Shown one piece after another: positions 8,442 to 16,662 of a DNA stretch of 64,000 nucleotides. Source of the DNA: Kitasatospora papulosa (GTDB taxonomy: Bacteria > Actinomycetota > Actinomycetes > Streptomycetales > Streptomycetaceae); the NCBI RefSeq assembly GCF_000717245.1, contig NZ_JNYQ01000016.1, positions 1 through 64,000 of the forward strand, read 5' to 3'. The notes under the pieces are model-generated. The model searched no databases. It saw only the letters and a list, made by a program, of their open reading frames with translations, and had not been told where the DNA came from. How positions within the stretch are numbered: position 1 is the stretch's first letter; every line of letters begins with the position of its first letter. The translations under genes were made by a program, and so were the position numbers.

Positions 8442-8941
8442 CCGACGACATCGTGGCCTCGGTGGTACGGCAGTGGCAGGCCGTCAACCCGGGGCTGGAC
8501 ACCGGCCCGATGGAGCTCATCGGCCGGATCAACCGCTGCGCGGCCCTGCTCCAGCAGGCCGAGGACGCGCCACTGCGGTCCGCCGGGCTGAACCGTGCCG
8601 AATTCGACCTGCTGGGAGCGATGCGGCGCACCGACCGGGAGCTCACCCCCGGCGAACTGGCCCGCGAGACCTTCTCGTCGGGGGCCGCCGTCACGAAGCG
8701 TCTGCGCGCCCTGCAGGAGTCCGGCCTGATCGACCGGCGCGGCGACGCCAGGGACCGCCGGGTCGTCCACGTCGGGCTCACGGACGCGGGGCGCGACCTG
8801 GTCGACCGGCTGCTGCCCGAACAGCTCGCCTACGAGCGGTCGGTGCTCTCGGGGCTCGACGAGGAGACGCGCAGCGGTCTCGGCGGACAGCTCGGTGCAC
8901 TGCTCGTGCACCTGGAAGGCCGGCTCGGCGGCCGTCGCTGA
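8438..8941 (+). CDS. MarR family transcriptional regulator
   Basis: This 167-residue protein has a winged helix (about residues 45-130): LNRAEFDLLGAMRR, LTPGELARETFSSGAAVTKRLRALQESGLI and the basic wing DARDRRVVHVGLTDAGRDL. The first and last helices form the dimer interface. MarR repressors typically bind short palindromes and are released by phenolic or aromatic ligands. GTG 8438 overlaps the FUSC stop. The TAACA-CC-TGTTA palindrome before the FUSC gene is its likely operator. Confidence 0.88.
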   Translation: MTDDIVASVVRQWQAVNPGLDTGPMELIGRINRCAALLQQAEDAPLRSAGLNRAEFDLLGAMRRTDRELTPGELARETFSSGAAVTKRLRALQESGLIDRRGDARDRRVVHVGLTDAGRDLVDRLLPEQLAYERSVLSGLDEETRSGLGGQLGALLVHLEGRLGGRR

Positions 8942-9534
8942 CATCCGGCGGGCCCCGGGAGGAGTGCACGGGCGTCCCGGGCGGCGGGGGTGAGCCTCAC
9001 GGAGAGTGAGGACCTTGAATCCGGCCCGGCCCGTCCGCCGCCGACCTCCGATCCGGTACCGCCGCCTGCGCCCTCCTGTCCGTACATTCGTTCGTCGATC
9101 AGGGATCTGCTCCTTTCGATCCGATTCGATCGCATGTGCGCTTGTCCCGCTCTGCGGTTCCTCGGTATTCGCTCACATCGGCGTTGTTCGCTCTTGTGTG
9201 CCTGAATTTTCGTTAATCCACTGGTGATTGGGCTTCCCGGGTCGACGCTCGTCGGGGCCCGGTGTCCCGCACAGTGGGACACCGGGGTCTACTTTCTCCC
9301 GATTCCGCGCGCACGTCACTCCCTGCGCACGCTCGGCACCGCTGAGTGCAAAAACTGGCGAGTGTATTACCGCGGACGCCCTCGCGCAGGGGGTTGGGCG
9401 AATATGCCGAGGCACTGTTCTGATCTGGTTAGGCTCACGCGCAGTGAAGTCGAGTTGATATGAATTCGAGCGCTTGTGCACAACTATCCGTGCACATGCG
9501 TATACCTCCCGAAATCAACCGCCAGAGGGTTTAG
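8942..9534. other. 593-bp intergenic region upstream of the conservon
   Basis: After the hairpin, the base composition becomes visibly richer in A/T than the surrounding genes. No reading frame here has Streptomyces-like third-position GC. Visible elements are the palindrome GTGAG-C-CTCAC near 8991, a TAGGCT hexamer at 9430-9435, and two GTGCAC palindromes near 9476 and 9492. It presumably holds the promoter of the conservon; no element is certain. Confidence 0.5.
8954..8981 (+). terminator. Possible terminator after the MarR gene
   Basis: CCCGGGA (8954-8960) and TCCCGGG (8975-8981) form a seven-base-pair stem 12 bases after the MarR stop. The loop is 14 bases. Confidence 0.4.
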
Positions 9535-11166
9535 ATGGTCCGTGTTGAATCACCGCCGACCAAAAGAGACATCCCCGTAGTCCGTGCCGCGCTCCTGCCC
9601 GTCGTGCTGATGGCGGGCGCCACCGCGGCCGGCGCGGTGCCGGTCACCGGCGCCGCACGGGCGGCAGTCGTCGTGTGCGGCGCGGTCGCCACCGCCGTGG
9701 TCGCCACGCTCGCCGTCGTACTGAACCGCCGACGCCGGGCGATGCGCGTCCAGCGGGCCGAGTACGAACGGCGCATCGCGGCCCTGGAACACAGGATCGC
9801 CACCTACGACCAGGAGACCGAACGGCTCAGCAAGGAACTCCTGCCCGCGGCCATCCGCCGGCTGCGCGCCAGCAACTCCCCGCAGGAGGTGATGCGCGAC
9901 ATCGTCGACGCCGACGCGTCCTACCGCAACCTCCCCAAGGCGCAGCGGGCACTCGTCCTCCAGGTCCTCGACATCATCGACAACGAGGAGGCCATGCGTG
10001 ACTCCGCGCAGCGGGCCTTCGTCAGTGTCGCCCGCCGGGTCCAGGCCATCGTCCACCGGCAGGCCAGTGAACTCCGGGAGATGGAGGACCACCACGGGCG
10101 CAACCCCGACGTCTTCGACGACCTCCTCCGCATCGACCACGGCACCGCGCTGATCGGCCGCCTCGCCGACTCCATCGCCGTACTCGGCGGCGCGCGCCCC
10201 AGCCGCCAGTGGCCCAAGGCCGTACCGCTGTTCAGCGTGCTGCGCGGCGCCATGTCCCGCATCCTCGAGTACCAGCGCGTCGACCTGCACTCCATCGCCA
10301 AGGTCGCCATCGTCGGCACCGCGGTCGAGCCGCTCATCCACGCCTGCGCCGAACTCCTCGACAACGCGACGCGTTACTCGCCGCCGCAGACCCGGGTGCA
10401 CGTCACCGCGGTCGAGGTGCAGACGGGCATCGCCATCGAGATCGAGGACGGCGGCGTCAGCCTCAGCGAGGAGGCCCGGGTGCGGGCCGAGAACATGCTC
10501 GCCCAGGCACAGGCCGGCATCAACATGAACGACCTGGGGGAGTCCCCGCGCCTCGGCATGGCCGTGGTCGGCCGGCTCGCCCGCATGTACCAACTCCAGG
10601 TCTCCCTGCGGCAGTCCGCGTACGGAGGGGTCCGCGCCGTACTCATCGTGCCGCGCGACATGATCACCACCGGCCCCGCTCCCGGCATCGCGCACGGCAT
10701 CGGCGCCACCTCGCGGCCCCAGAGCTCGCTCGACATGTCGCAGATGCAGCACGTCGTCCCCCCGCGCGGCAAGCACAAGGCGCGCCCCGCCGCGACCGGC
10801 CCCGTTCCCTCGCTCGCGACCCCCGTCCCCGCACCGGCCCCGGCGGCCTCCGCCGCACGGCCCGCGCCCGCCGCCTCGGCGGCCATGGGCGACGACGAGA
10901 TCGTCGTGACCGAGTGGACCGAGGGCGGGCTCCCGCAGCGCCGCAGCCGAGGGCGCGCACCCCTCGGATCGCACAACCTCCCGCAGCAGTCCGCGCCGGC
11001 CGCCGAACCCGCCGCGCGCAACGGGCACAACGGACACGGCGGCGGCGCGACCGCGCCGCCCGGCCTCTGGCTGGAGGCCTTCACCCAGGCCGTCAACGGT
11101 GTGCCCAAGGACCCCGGGAACGACACGGACTCTGACGACGCGTGGGACAAGGGAGACGAGAAGTGA
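9535..11166 (+). CDS. cvnA: Conservon sensor CvnA: membrane histidine-kinase-like ATPase
   Basis: The protein has 543 residues. Two hydrophobic segments (about 16-35 and 40-62) are followed by a coiled coil (60-100). A GHKL ATPase domain follows, with N-box ELLDNATRYSPP (about residue 280) and the glycine-box segment LGMAVVGRLARMY. The C-terminal 130 residues are Pro/Ala-rich and low complexity. No phospho-acceptor His box is obvious, as is usual for CvnA. In conservons this protein is thought to act with CvnB-D in a membrane G-protein-like complex. GAGGG lies six bases before ATG 9535. Confidence 0.9.
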   Translation: MVRVESPPTKRDIPVVRAALLPVVLMAGATAAGAVPVTGAARAAVVVCGAVATAVVATLAVVLNRRRRAMRVQRAEYERRIAALEHRIATYDQETERLSKELLPAAIRRLRASNSPQEVMRDIVDADASYRNLPKAQRALVLQVLDIIDNEEAMRDSAQRAFVSVARRVQAIVHRQASELREMEDHHGRNPDVFDDLLRIDHGTALIGRLADSIAVLGGARPSRQWPKAVPLFSVLRGAMSRILEYQRVDLHSIAKVAIVGTAVEPLIHACAELLDNATRYSPPQTRVHVTAVEVQTGIAIEIEDGGVSLSEEARVRAENMLAQAQAGINMNDLGESPRLGMAVVGRLARMYQLQVSLRQSAYGGVRAVLIVPRDMITTGPAPGIAHGIGATSRPQSSLDMSQMQHVVPPRGKHKARPAATGPVPSLATPVPAPAPAASAARPAPAASAAMGDDEIVVTEWTEGGLPQRRSRGRAPLGSHNLPQQSAPAAEPAARNGHNGHGGGATAPPGLWLEAFTQAVNGVPKDPGNDTDSDDAWDKGDEK

Positions 11167-11570
11167 TCCAGCAGCGGGGAAACATGGACTGGATGCTCAA
11201 GGAACTGGCCGACGACGTACCGAGCATCCACCAGATCGTGGTGCTCTCCGCCGACGGCCTCCGCATCGCCCGGCACGGCGGCGACCCCGACGTCGCCGAC
11301 CGTCTCGCCGCCGCCTGCGCCGGGCTGCAGAGCCTGGCCGCAGCCGTCGCCACCGAGATCCCCTACAGCGACGGCCTGATGAAGCTCGTCGTCATCGAGG
11401 TCACCGGAGGGTTCTTCTACCTGATGGCCGCGGGTGCCGGCGCCTACCTCGCCGTCCTGGCCGGCGAGACGGTCGACGCCGGACTGGTGGGTGCCCGCAT
11501 GCGCGACATGGTCGTCCGTATCGGCGCCCATCTGACGAGTCCCCCGCGCCACGACGGGCAGGCCGGATGA
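11163..11570 (+). CDS. cvnB: Conservon protein CvnB: roadblock/LC7 domain
   Basis: I start it at GTG 11163, which overlaps the CvnA stop (GTGA) with GGGAGA six bases upstream (135 residues). The single roadblock/LC7 fold starts near MLKELADDVPSIHQIVVLSADG. It ends with the typical G-A-x-L-A segment GAYLAVLAGETVDAGLVGARM. Roadblock proteins regulate small GTPases, and CvnB is expected to link the CvnA sensor to the CvnD GTPase. Its end overlaps CvnC by four bases. Confidence 0.92.
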   Translation: MIQQRGNMDWMLKELADDVPSIHQIVVLSADGLRIARHGGDPDVADRLAAACAGLQSLAAAVATEIPYSDGLMKLVVIEVTGGFFYLMAAGAGAYLAVLAGETVDAGLVGARMRDMVVRIGAHLTSPPRHDGQAG

Positions 11571-11935
11571 GTCCTCCCCGACGAGAACGCCGGAAGGCCG
11601 ACCCGGCGGTGAGCGACCCCGAACGGCTGTACGTGATCACCGGTGCCCCCGACGGCGAGAGGGCGGCGCTCGACCTCGTCACGATGGTGGTGGCGCAGGC
11701 CGAGCCGTCGCCGACGGTCCAGCCCGAACAGGCCGCGATCCTGCGGCTCTGCAAGGCGCCGCTGTCCGTCGCCGAGATCTCGGCCTACCTGAGTCTCCCC
11801 TTCAGCGTGGTCACTTCGCTCCTGACAGAACTCCTGGCGACCGAACTGATCGAGTCGCGCGCGCCCATCGTGCGCGCCGCGCTCCCGGACCGGTCCCTCC
11901 TCGAAGCGGTGATGCATGGACTTCAGAAGCTCTGA
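11567..11935 (+). CDS. cvnC: Conservon protein CvnC (DUF742)
   Basis: This 122-residue DUF742 protein has the helical, winged-helix-like core seen in CvnC, with PEQAAILRLCKAPLSVAEIS followed by LPFSVVTSLLTELLATELI. The biochemical role is not known; in conservons it always lies between CvnB and CvnD. The start overlaps CvnB (ATGA). The end overlaps the start of CvnD by 20 bases. Confidence 0.92.
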   Translation: MSPPRRERRKADPAVSDPERLYVITGAPDGERAALDLVTMVVAQAEPSPTVQPEQAAILRLCKAPLSVAEISAYLSLPFSVVTSLLTELLATELIESRAPIVRAALPDRSLLEAVMHGLQKL

Positions 11936-12530
11936 CACGATCACGGGCCCCCGCAGCGAGGACGTCCTTCCCGACACGGCCACGGCCGCGGTCAAGGTCG
12001 TCGTCGTCGGCGGGTTCGGGGTCGGCAAGACGACCATGGTCGGCTCGGTCAGCGAGATCCGGCCCCTGACGACCGAAGAGACCATGACCCAGGCCGGCGT
12101 CGGCGTGGACGACAACGTGGGAGTGGAGACCAAGACGGCGACCACGGTCGCCATGGACTTCGGCCGGATCAGTCTCAGCGACGAACTGATCCTCTACCTG
12201 TTCGGCACCCCCGGCCAGGAACGCTTCTGGTTCCTCTGGAACGGGCTCTTCGAAGGAGCGCTCGGAGCCGTCGTCCTCATCGACACCCGGCGGCTCCAGG
12301 TCAGCTTCGACGTCATCGGCCGGCTGGAGGAGCGCGGCGTTCCGTTCGTCGTCGCCGTCAACACCTTCCCCGGCGCCCCGAAACACCCCGTCGAGGCCCT
12401 GCGCAGCGCCCTGGACCTGCCGGACGAGGTGCCGATGATCGACTGCGACGCGCGGCTGCGCGCCTCCAGCCGCGACGTACTGATGACCCTGATGCGCTAT
12501 CTGCACAGCCTCGCCGTGCCGCTCACCTGA
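11916..12530 (+). CDS. cvnD: Conservon GTPase CvnD
   Basis: The 204-residue GTP-binding protein has P-loop GGFGVGKTT (about residue 32) and a switch II-like segment LFGTPGQERFWFLWNGL. The normal Ras G4 NKxD is replaced by AVNTFPG, as is common in this family, so guanine specificity cannot be assumed from motif G4. It is the presumed molecular switch of the conservon. ATG 11916 lies inside the end of cvnC. A 79-bp gap follows before the P450. Confidence 0.9.
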   Translation: MDFRSSDTITGPRSEDVLPDTATAAVKVVVVGGFGVGKTTMVGSVSEIRPLTTEETMTQAGVGVDDNVGVETKTATTVAMDFGRISLSDELILYLFGTPGQERFWFLWNGLFEGALGAVVLIDTRRLQVSFDVIGRLEERGVPFVVAVNTFPGAPKHPVEALRSALDLPDEVPMIDCDARLRASSRDVLMTLMRYLHSLAVPLT

Positions 12531-12609
12531 CGACGGCACCCACCTCTGTAGTCGAACGGGCCCTGTCCCCAACAGCCCTGTTCCGGAACGTCCTATTCCT
12601 GGAGCCACT

Positions 12610-14124
12610 GTGACCACCCCCTTCCAGTACGAACCCGGATCGTCCGCAGGCCCGGTTCCGCCCCCGCAATGTCCCGCGCACACCATGGGAATCGGGCCGG
12701 GCGGGCTGCGCAGGCTCTACGGTCCCGAGGCCGAGGCCGACCCCGCCGGCCTGTACGAGAAGCTGCGCGCCGAACACGGCACGGTGGCGCCCGTCCTGCT
12801 CCACGAGGACGTCCCCGCCTGGCTGGTGCTCGGACACAGCGAGAACCTCCACATGACCCGCACCCCCTCGCAGTTCTCCCGTGACTCGCGACGCTGGCGT
12901 GGCCTGCAGGACGGCAGCGTGGCCCCCGACCACCCGCTCGCCCCGCTCTTCACCTGGCAGCCCGTCTGCTCCTTCGCCGAGGGCGCCGAACACGAACGGC
13001 TGCGCGGCGCGGTCACCGACAGCATGGCGCGCATCGACACCCGGGGCGTGCGCCGCCACATCAACCGGTACTCCAACCGGCTCGTCAACGACTTCTGCGC
13101 GGAGGGCAGGGCCGAACTGGTCACCCAGTTCGCCGAGCGGCTCCCGATGATGGTGATGTGCGCGATCATCGGCATGCCGGAGGAGTACGACGACCGACTG
13201 GTCCAGGCCGCCCGTGACATGACGCGTGGTTCGGAGACCGCCGTCGCCAGCAACGCCTACGTGATCGGCGCCCTGGACCGGCTGGTCCAGCGCCGCAGGG
13301 CCGTACCCGCCGAGGACTTCGCCACCTGGCTGGTCGAACACCCCGCGGAGCTCACGGACAAGGAGATCAGCGAGCACCTGCGGGTGGTCCTGATCGTCGC
13401 CTACGAGACGACCGCCAACCTGATCGCCAACGTGCTCCGCATGGTGCTCACCGACCCCAGGTTCCGCGCCAGGCTCAGCGGAGGGCACATGACCGTGCCC
13501 GAGGCGGTCGAGCAGACCCTGTGGGACGAGCCGCCCTTCACCGCGGTCCTCGGCCGCTGGGCGGTGGGCGACACCGAGCTCGGCGGGCAGCAGATCAAGG
13601 CCGGCGACGCGCTGATCGTCGGCATCGCGCCGGCCAACACGGATCCCGCCGTACGGCCGGACCTGACCCTCAGCATGGAGGGCAACCGTGCCCACATGGC
13701 GTTCAGCAGCGGCCCCCACGAGTGCCCGGGCCAGGACATCGGACGCGCCATCGCCGACGTCGGCGTCGACGCCCTCCTGATGCGCCTGCCCGACCTGGAA
13801 CTCGCCGTCGACGAGGACAAGCTGAGCCGCGCCGGGAACTTCATGTCGCGGCATCTCGTGGACCTCCCGGCGACGTTCGCCCCGGCACCGCAACAGGAGA
13901 TCGACGAGGAACCGCTGCCTGCCGTGGCCCGTCCGCGGACACCCGGCGACTGGGTGGTCGCCTCACCCGCCGTCCGCGGCGCCGCGCCCGTCGGCCGCGT
14001 GTCGCCCGCGGCGCCCACCGCCCCCGCGGACGCCGCGTCCGGAGAGGGCGCCGTCGTCCCGGCGCAGCGCAGCGGACCGACGAGGATCTGGCACGCCGTC
14101 GTGCGGTGGTGGAACGGCCACTGA
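12610..14124 (+). CDS. Conservon-associated cytochrome P450, CYP157-like, without the ExxR arginine
   Basis: This is a 504-residue P450-fold protein. The heme-binding segment is intact (FSSGPHECPGQDIGR, Cys around residue 377). At the K-helix, where nearly every P450 has ExxR, the sequence reads VEQTLWDEPPF, so Arg is replaced by Trp. I recall this replacement as the published feature of CYP157 proteins in Streptomyces conservons. The I-helix also departs from the usual AGxxT: LIVAYETTANLIAN. About 100 residues follow the P450 core: a Pro/Ala linker and a basic, Trp-rich end (TRIWHAVVRWWNGH) that could touch the membrane. GTG 12610 has GGAG upstream. Confidence 0.85.
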   Translation: MTTPFQYEPGSSAGPVPPPQCPAHTMGIGPGGLRRLYGPEAEADPAGLYEKLRAEHGTVAPVLLHEDVPAWLVLGHSENLHMTRTPSQFSRDSRRWRGLQDGSVAPDHPLAPLFTWQPVCSFAEGAEHERLRGAVTDSMARIDTRGVRRHINRYSNRLVNDFCAEGRAELVTQFAERLPMMVMCAIIGMPEEYDDRLVQAARDMTRGSETAVASNAYVIGALDRLVQRRRAVPAEDFATWLVEHPAELTDKEISEHLRVVLIVAYETTANLIANVLRMVLTDPRFRARLSGGHMTVPEAVEQTLWDEPPFTAVLGRWAVGDTELGGQQIKAGDALIVGIAPANTDPAVRPDLTLSMEGNRAHMAFSSGPHECPGQDIGRAIADVGVDALLMRLPDLELAVDEDKLSRAGNFMSRHLVDLPATFAPAPQQEIDEEPLPAVARPRTPGDWVVASPAVRGAAPVGRVSPAAPTAPADAASGEGAVVPAQRSGPTRIWHAVVRWWNGH

Positions 14125-14145
14125 CCCGCGCGGCGGTCCGCGGCG

Positions 14146-14180
14146 CCGGGTGCCCGTGCCCCCAGGTCCGGGGCACCCGG
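14146..14180 (+). terminator. Terminator at the end of the conservon operon
   Basis: CCGGGTGCCC (14146-14155) and GGGCACCCGG (14171-14180) form a perfect ten-base-pair stem, 21 bases after the P450 stop and before the GH4 gene. Confidence 0.65.
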
Positions 14181-14206
14181 CTCCCCGCCCCGTACCATCG
14201 AGCAGC

Positions 14207-15553
14207 GTGAAGCTGACAATTCTTGGTGGCGGCGGATTCCGGGTCCCTCTGGTGTACGGGGCACTCCTCGGCGACCACGCCGAAGGCCGCGTGACGAGGG
14301 TGACCCTGTACGACACCGACGCCGACCGGCTCACGGCCGTCGCACGGGTCCTGGCCGAACAGGCCGCCGGCATCGACGACGCGCCCGCCGTCGTCGCGAC
14401 CGCTGACCTCGACGAGGCCCTGCGGGGCGCGGACTTCGTGTTCTCCGCGATCAGGGTCGGCGGCCTCGAAGGGAGGGCGGCCGACGAGCGCGTCGCCCTC
14501 GACGAAGGCGTACTGGGCCAGGAGACGGTCGGGGCGGGCGGCATCGCCTACGGGCTGCGTACCGTTCCCGTCGCGACCGACCTCGCACGGCGCATCGCCC
14601 GGCTCGCCCCCGACGCGTGGGTCATCAACTTCACCAACCCGGCGGGCCTGGTCACCGAGGCGATGGCCCGGCACCTCGGCGACCGGGTCATCGGCATCTG
14701 CGACTCACCGGTGGGACTCGGCCGACGTATCGCCCGCGTCCTGGGCGTGGACCCCGACCGGGCCTGGATCGACTACGTCGGACTCAACCACCTGGGCTGG
14801 GTGCGCGGGCTCCACGTCGACGGACGCGACGAACTCCCCCGTCTGCTCGCCGATCCCGCCCTGCTCGGCTCCTTCGAGGAGGGCAGGCTGTTCGGCGCGG
14901 ACTGGCTGCGCTCCCTGGGCGCCGTCCCCAACGAATACCTGCACTACTACTACTTCAACCGCGAGGCGGTCCGCGCCTACCAGGACGCCGAACAGACCCG
15001 CGGCGCCTTCCTCCGCGAGCAGCAGGAGGGCTTCTACGCCCGGATGAAGGACCCGGCCGCACCGCCTCTGGCCACCTGGGACCGTACGCGTGCCGAACGT
15101 GAGGCCACGTACATGTCGGAGAACCGGGACGTGGCGGGGGCCGGTGAGCGTGAGGAGAGCGACCTGGAGTCCGGCGGGTACGAGCAGGTCGCCCTGGCTC
15201 TGATGCGGGCCGTCGCCCGCGACGAACGCACCTCGCTGATCCTCGACGTCCGCAACCGGGGCGCCCTCCCGGTGCTCGACGAGGACGCCGTCATCGAGGT
15301 GCCGTGTCTCGTCGACGCCAACGGCGCCCGTCCCGTCGCCGTCGACCCGCTGCCGTACCACGCGGTCGGGCTGGTCACCGCGGTGAAGGCGGTGGAGCGT
15401 GCGGTGCTGGAGGCGGCGGAAAGCGGCTCGCGGTCGGCGGCCGTGCGGGCCTTCGCCCTGCACCCACTGGTGGACTCCGTCTCCGTGGCCCGCAGACTCG
15501 TCGAGGGATACACCCGGGCGCACCCCGGGCTCGGGTACCTCGACCGCCCCTGA
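14207..15553 (+). CDS. 6-phospho-beta-glucosidase / GH4 glycosidase
   Basis: I start this at GTG 14207 (448 residues), which places the NAD-binding motif VKLTILGGGGFRVP at the very N-terminus as in other GH4 enzymes. GH4 hydrolyses glycosides by an NAD+- and metal-dependent redox-elimination mechanism. The family segments INFTNPAGLVTEA, IGICDSPVGLG and GLNHLGWV are present; the latter two include the likely metal-ligand Cys and His. The substrate is probably a 6-phospho-beta-glucoside, but the phosphate site was not verified. It stands alone after the conservon terminator. Confidence 0.88.
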   Translation: MKLTILGGGGFRVPLVYGALLGDHAEGRVTRVTLYDTDADRLTAVARVLAEQAAGIDDAPAVVATADLDEALRGADFVFSAIRVGGLEGRAADERVALDEGVLGQETVGAGGIAYGLRTVPVATDLARRIARLAPDAWVINFTNPAGLVTEAMARHLGDRVIGICDSPVGLGRRIARVLGVDPDRAWIDYVGLNHLGWVRGLHVDGRDELPRLLADPALLGSFEEGRLFGADWLRSLGAVPNEYLHYYYFNREAVRAYQDAEQTRGAFLREQQEGFYARMKDPAAPPLATWDRTRAEREATYMSENRDVAGAGEREESDLESGGYEQVALALMRAVARDERTSLILDVRNRGALPVLDEDAVIEVPCLVDANGARPVAVDPLPYHAVGLVTAVKAVERAVLEAAESGSRSAAVRAFALHPLVDSVSVARRLVEGYTRAHPGLGYLDRP

Positions 15554-15565
15554 ACGGCGTGGGCC

Positions 15566-16006
15566 TCAGGGAGCGGGTACCGCCCTCGGCCGGCCGGACG
15601 GGCCCCAGGTCGGGGCGACGCCGGTGACCTGGCACACCATGAGGAAGAGAGGGATGGGCGGCGTGTAGGGCGTGCGGCTCTCCGGTGTGTGGATCAGCCG
15701 GGGACGCCCGGCCGGGACGTACGCCCCGGCGGCGTACGAGGCCTGCTCCGGCCAGTCCAGATCGAGGTCGGAACCCGCCGGCACGATCCACCACCAGCGG
15801 TCGGCGTCGGCGAACACGCATCCCGCGCGCGGCAGATGGGACATCAGCCGGAAACCGTACTGCGCGGGCACGCCCACGGCGTCGCAGCCGAGGCTCGCCG
15901 ACAGCGCGGGTGGCAGCGGGAGCCGGACCCGGTCAGGCGCGCCGTCCTCCTCCTCGGGGCGTCCCCTGCGCGCCCCGAGGAGCTGGGAGAGGGCGTTCCT
16001 CAGCAT
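15566..16006 (-). CDS. Conserved hypothetical protein coupled to an anti-sigma-like ATPase
   Basis: ATG 16006 is chosen (146 residues, MLRNALSQLLG); it overlaps the upstream ATPase stop by seven bases. A frame from 16039 would extend further into that gene without a better signal. The protein has a Pro/Leu-rich middle and the segment RWWWIVPAGSDLDLDWPEQASYAAGAY near the centre. I do not recognise a catalytic motif. Similar small proteins are often found beside ATP-binding regulators in Streptomyces. It probably belongs to the WhiJ-type module across the divergent promoter. Confidence 0.65.
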   Translation of the reverse strand: MLRNALSQLLGARRGRPEEEDGAPDRVRLPLPPALSASLGCDAVGVPAQYGFRLMSHLPRAGCVFADADRWWWIVPAGSDLDLDWPEQASYAAGAYVPAGRPRLIHTPESRTPYTPPIPLFLMVCQVTGVAPTWGPSGRPRAVPAP

Positions 16007-16458
16007 GTCCGCTCCGGACCGTACGGCAGCTCCGCCCACACGATGCGCCCGGAGTGGTACCCCGCGTCGTGGGATCCCCAGGCGGCGCTCATGGAGTCGA
16101 CGAGCAGCAGTCCGCGTCCGTGCTCCCCGTCGGAGGTGAGGGAGAGCCGTGGACCGCCGGGCTCGTGCCCCTGGTCCTGCACGGAGACGCGGAGACGGGC
16201 GGCGTCGCAGCGGAGCTCGCAGACGACCCGGGCGCTCGCGGTGTGCACGACCGCGTTGGTGAAGAGTTCGGAGACGACCAGGACCGCCGCGTCGTGGGTG
16301 TCCCCGGTCAGCTGCCAGTCCGCCAGCCGGGCACGGGTGAGGCGCCGGGCACCGGCCACGGAATCGGGGTGCGCGGGCAGCGCGAAGCAGTAACGGAGCG
16401 CTTCCGTCCCGGGGCTGAGGTCCATGAGCCGGGGGATGAGCGCACTGCCAGGTGCCAC
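16000..16458 (-). CDS. ATP-binding regulatory protein (anti-sigma-factor-like HATPase)
   Basis: This 152-residue protein is a single GHKL/HATPase_c_2 domain with N-box VSELFTNAVVHT, G1-like SVQDQGHEPG and G2 HGRGLLLVDSM. There is no sensor or phospho-acceptor domain. Such proteins act as anti-sigma-like kinases or binding partners. One regularly sits beside WhiJ/BldB-type genes, as here, where an XRE/DUF5753 and a DUF397 gene are divergent. The GTG start follows a GAGGA-like site. Confidence 0.85.
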   Translation of the reverse strand: MAPGSALIPRLMDLSPGTEALRYCFALPAHPDSVAGARRLTRARLADWQLTGDTHDAAVLVVSELFTNAVVHTASARVVCELRCDAARLRVSVQDQGHEPGGPRLSLTSDGEHGRGLLLVDSMSAAWGSHDAGYHSGRIVWAELPYGPERTC

Positions 16459-16578
16459 GACCGATTCCTCACAGTGGGGGCTGCGTCACGCTTCGCGCCA
16501 CCCCGGAACGGGGCGGGAACGACCGCGAACTTGGTTCGGTCACCAACTCTCCCCCCGACATGAACACTTGGCAAGAGG

Positions 16579-16599
16579 CACTCTGAAAAATTCAGAGTG
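16579..16599. promoter_or_regulatory. Perfect palindrome between ATPase and XRE genes
   Basis: CACTCTGAA (16579-16587) and TTCAGAGTG (16591-16599) are perfect nine-base arms separated by AAA. It lies in the 204-bp divergent intergenic region, 64 bases before the XRE start. The XRE-family regulator next door is the obvious candidate to bind it. Confidence 0.7.
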
Positions 16600-16662
16600 G
16601 CAGTGTCCCCGGAGCCGTGCGCATGGCACACTGCTCGCACACAGCGCATCGGGAGGTCTGAA

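Noticed and set aside
8990..9481. Several 60-100-codon frames in the gap before the conservon
   Set aside because: They overlap one another on both strands, lack third-position GC bias and have no ribosome-binding sites.
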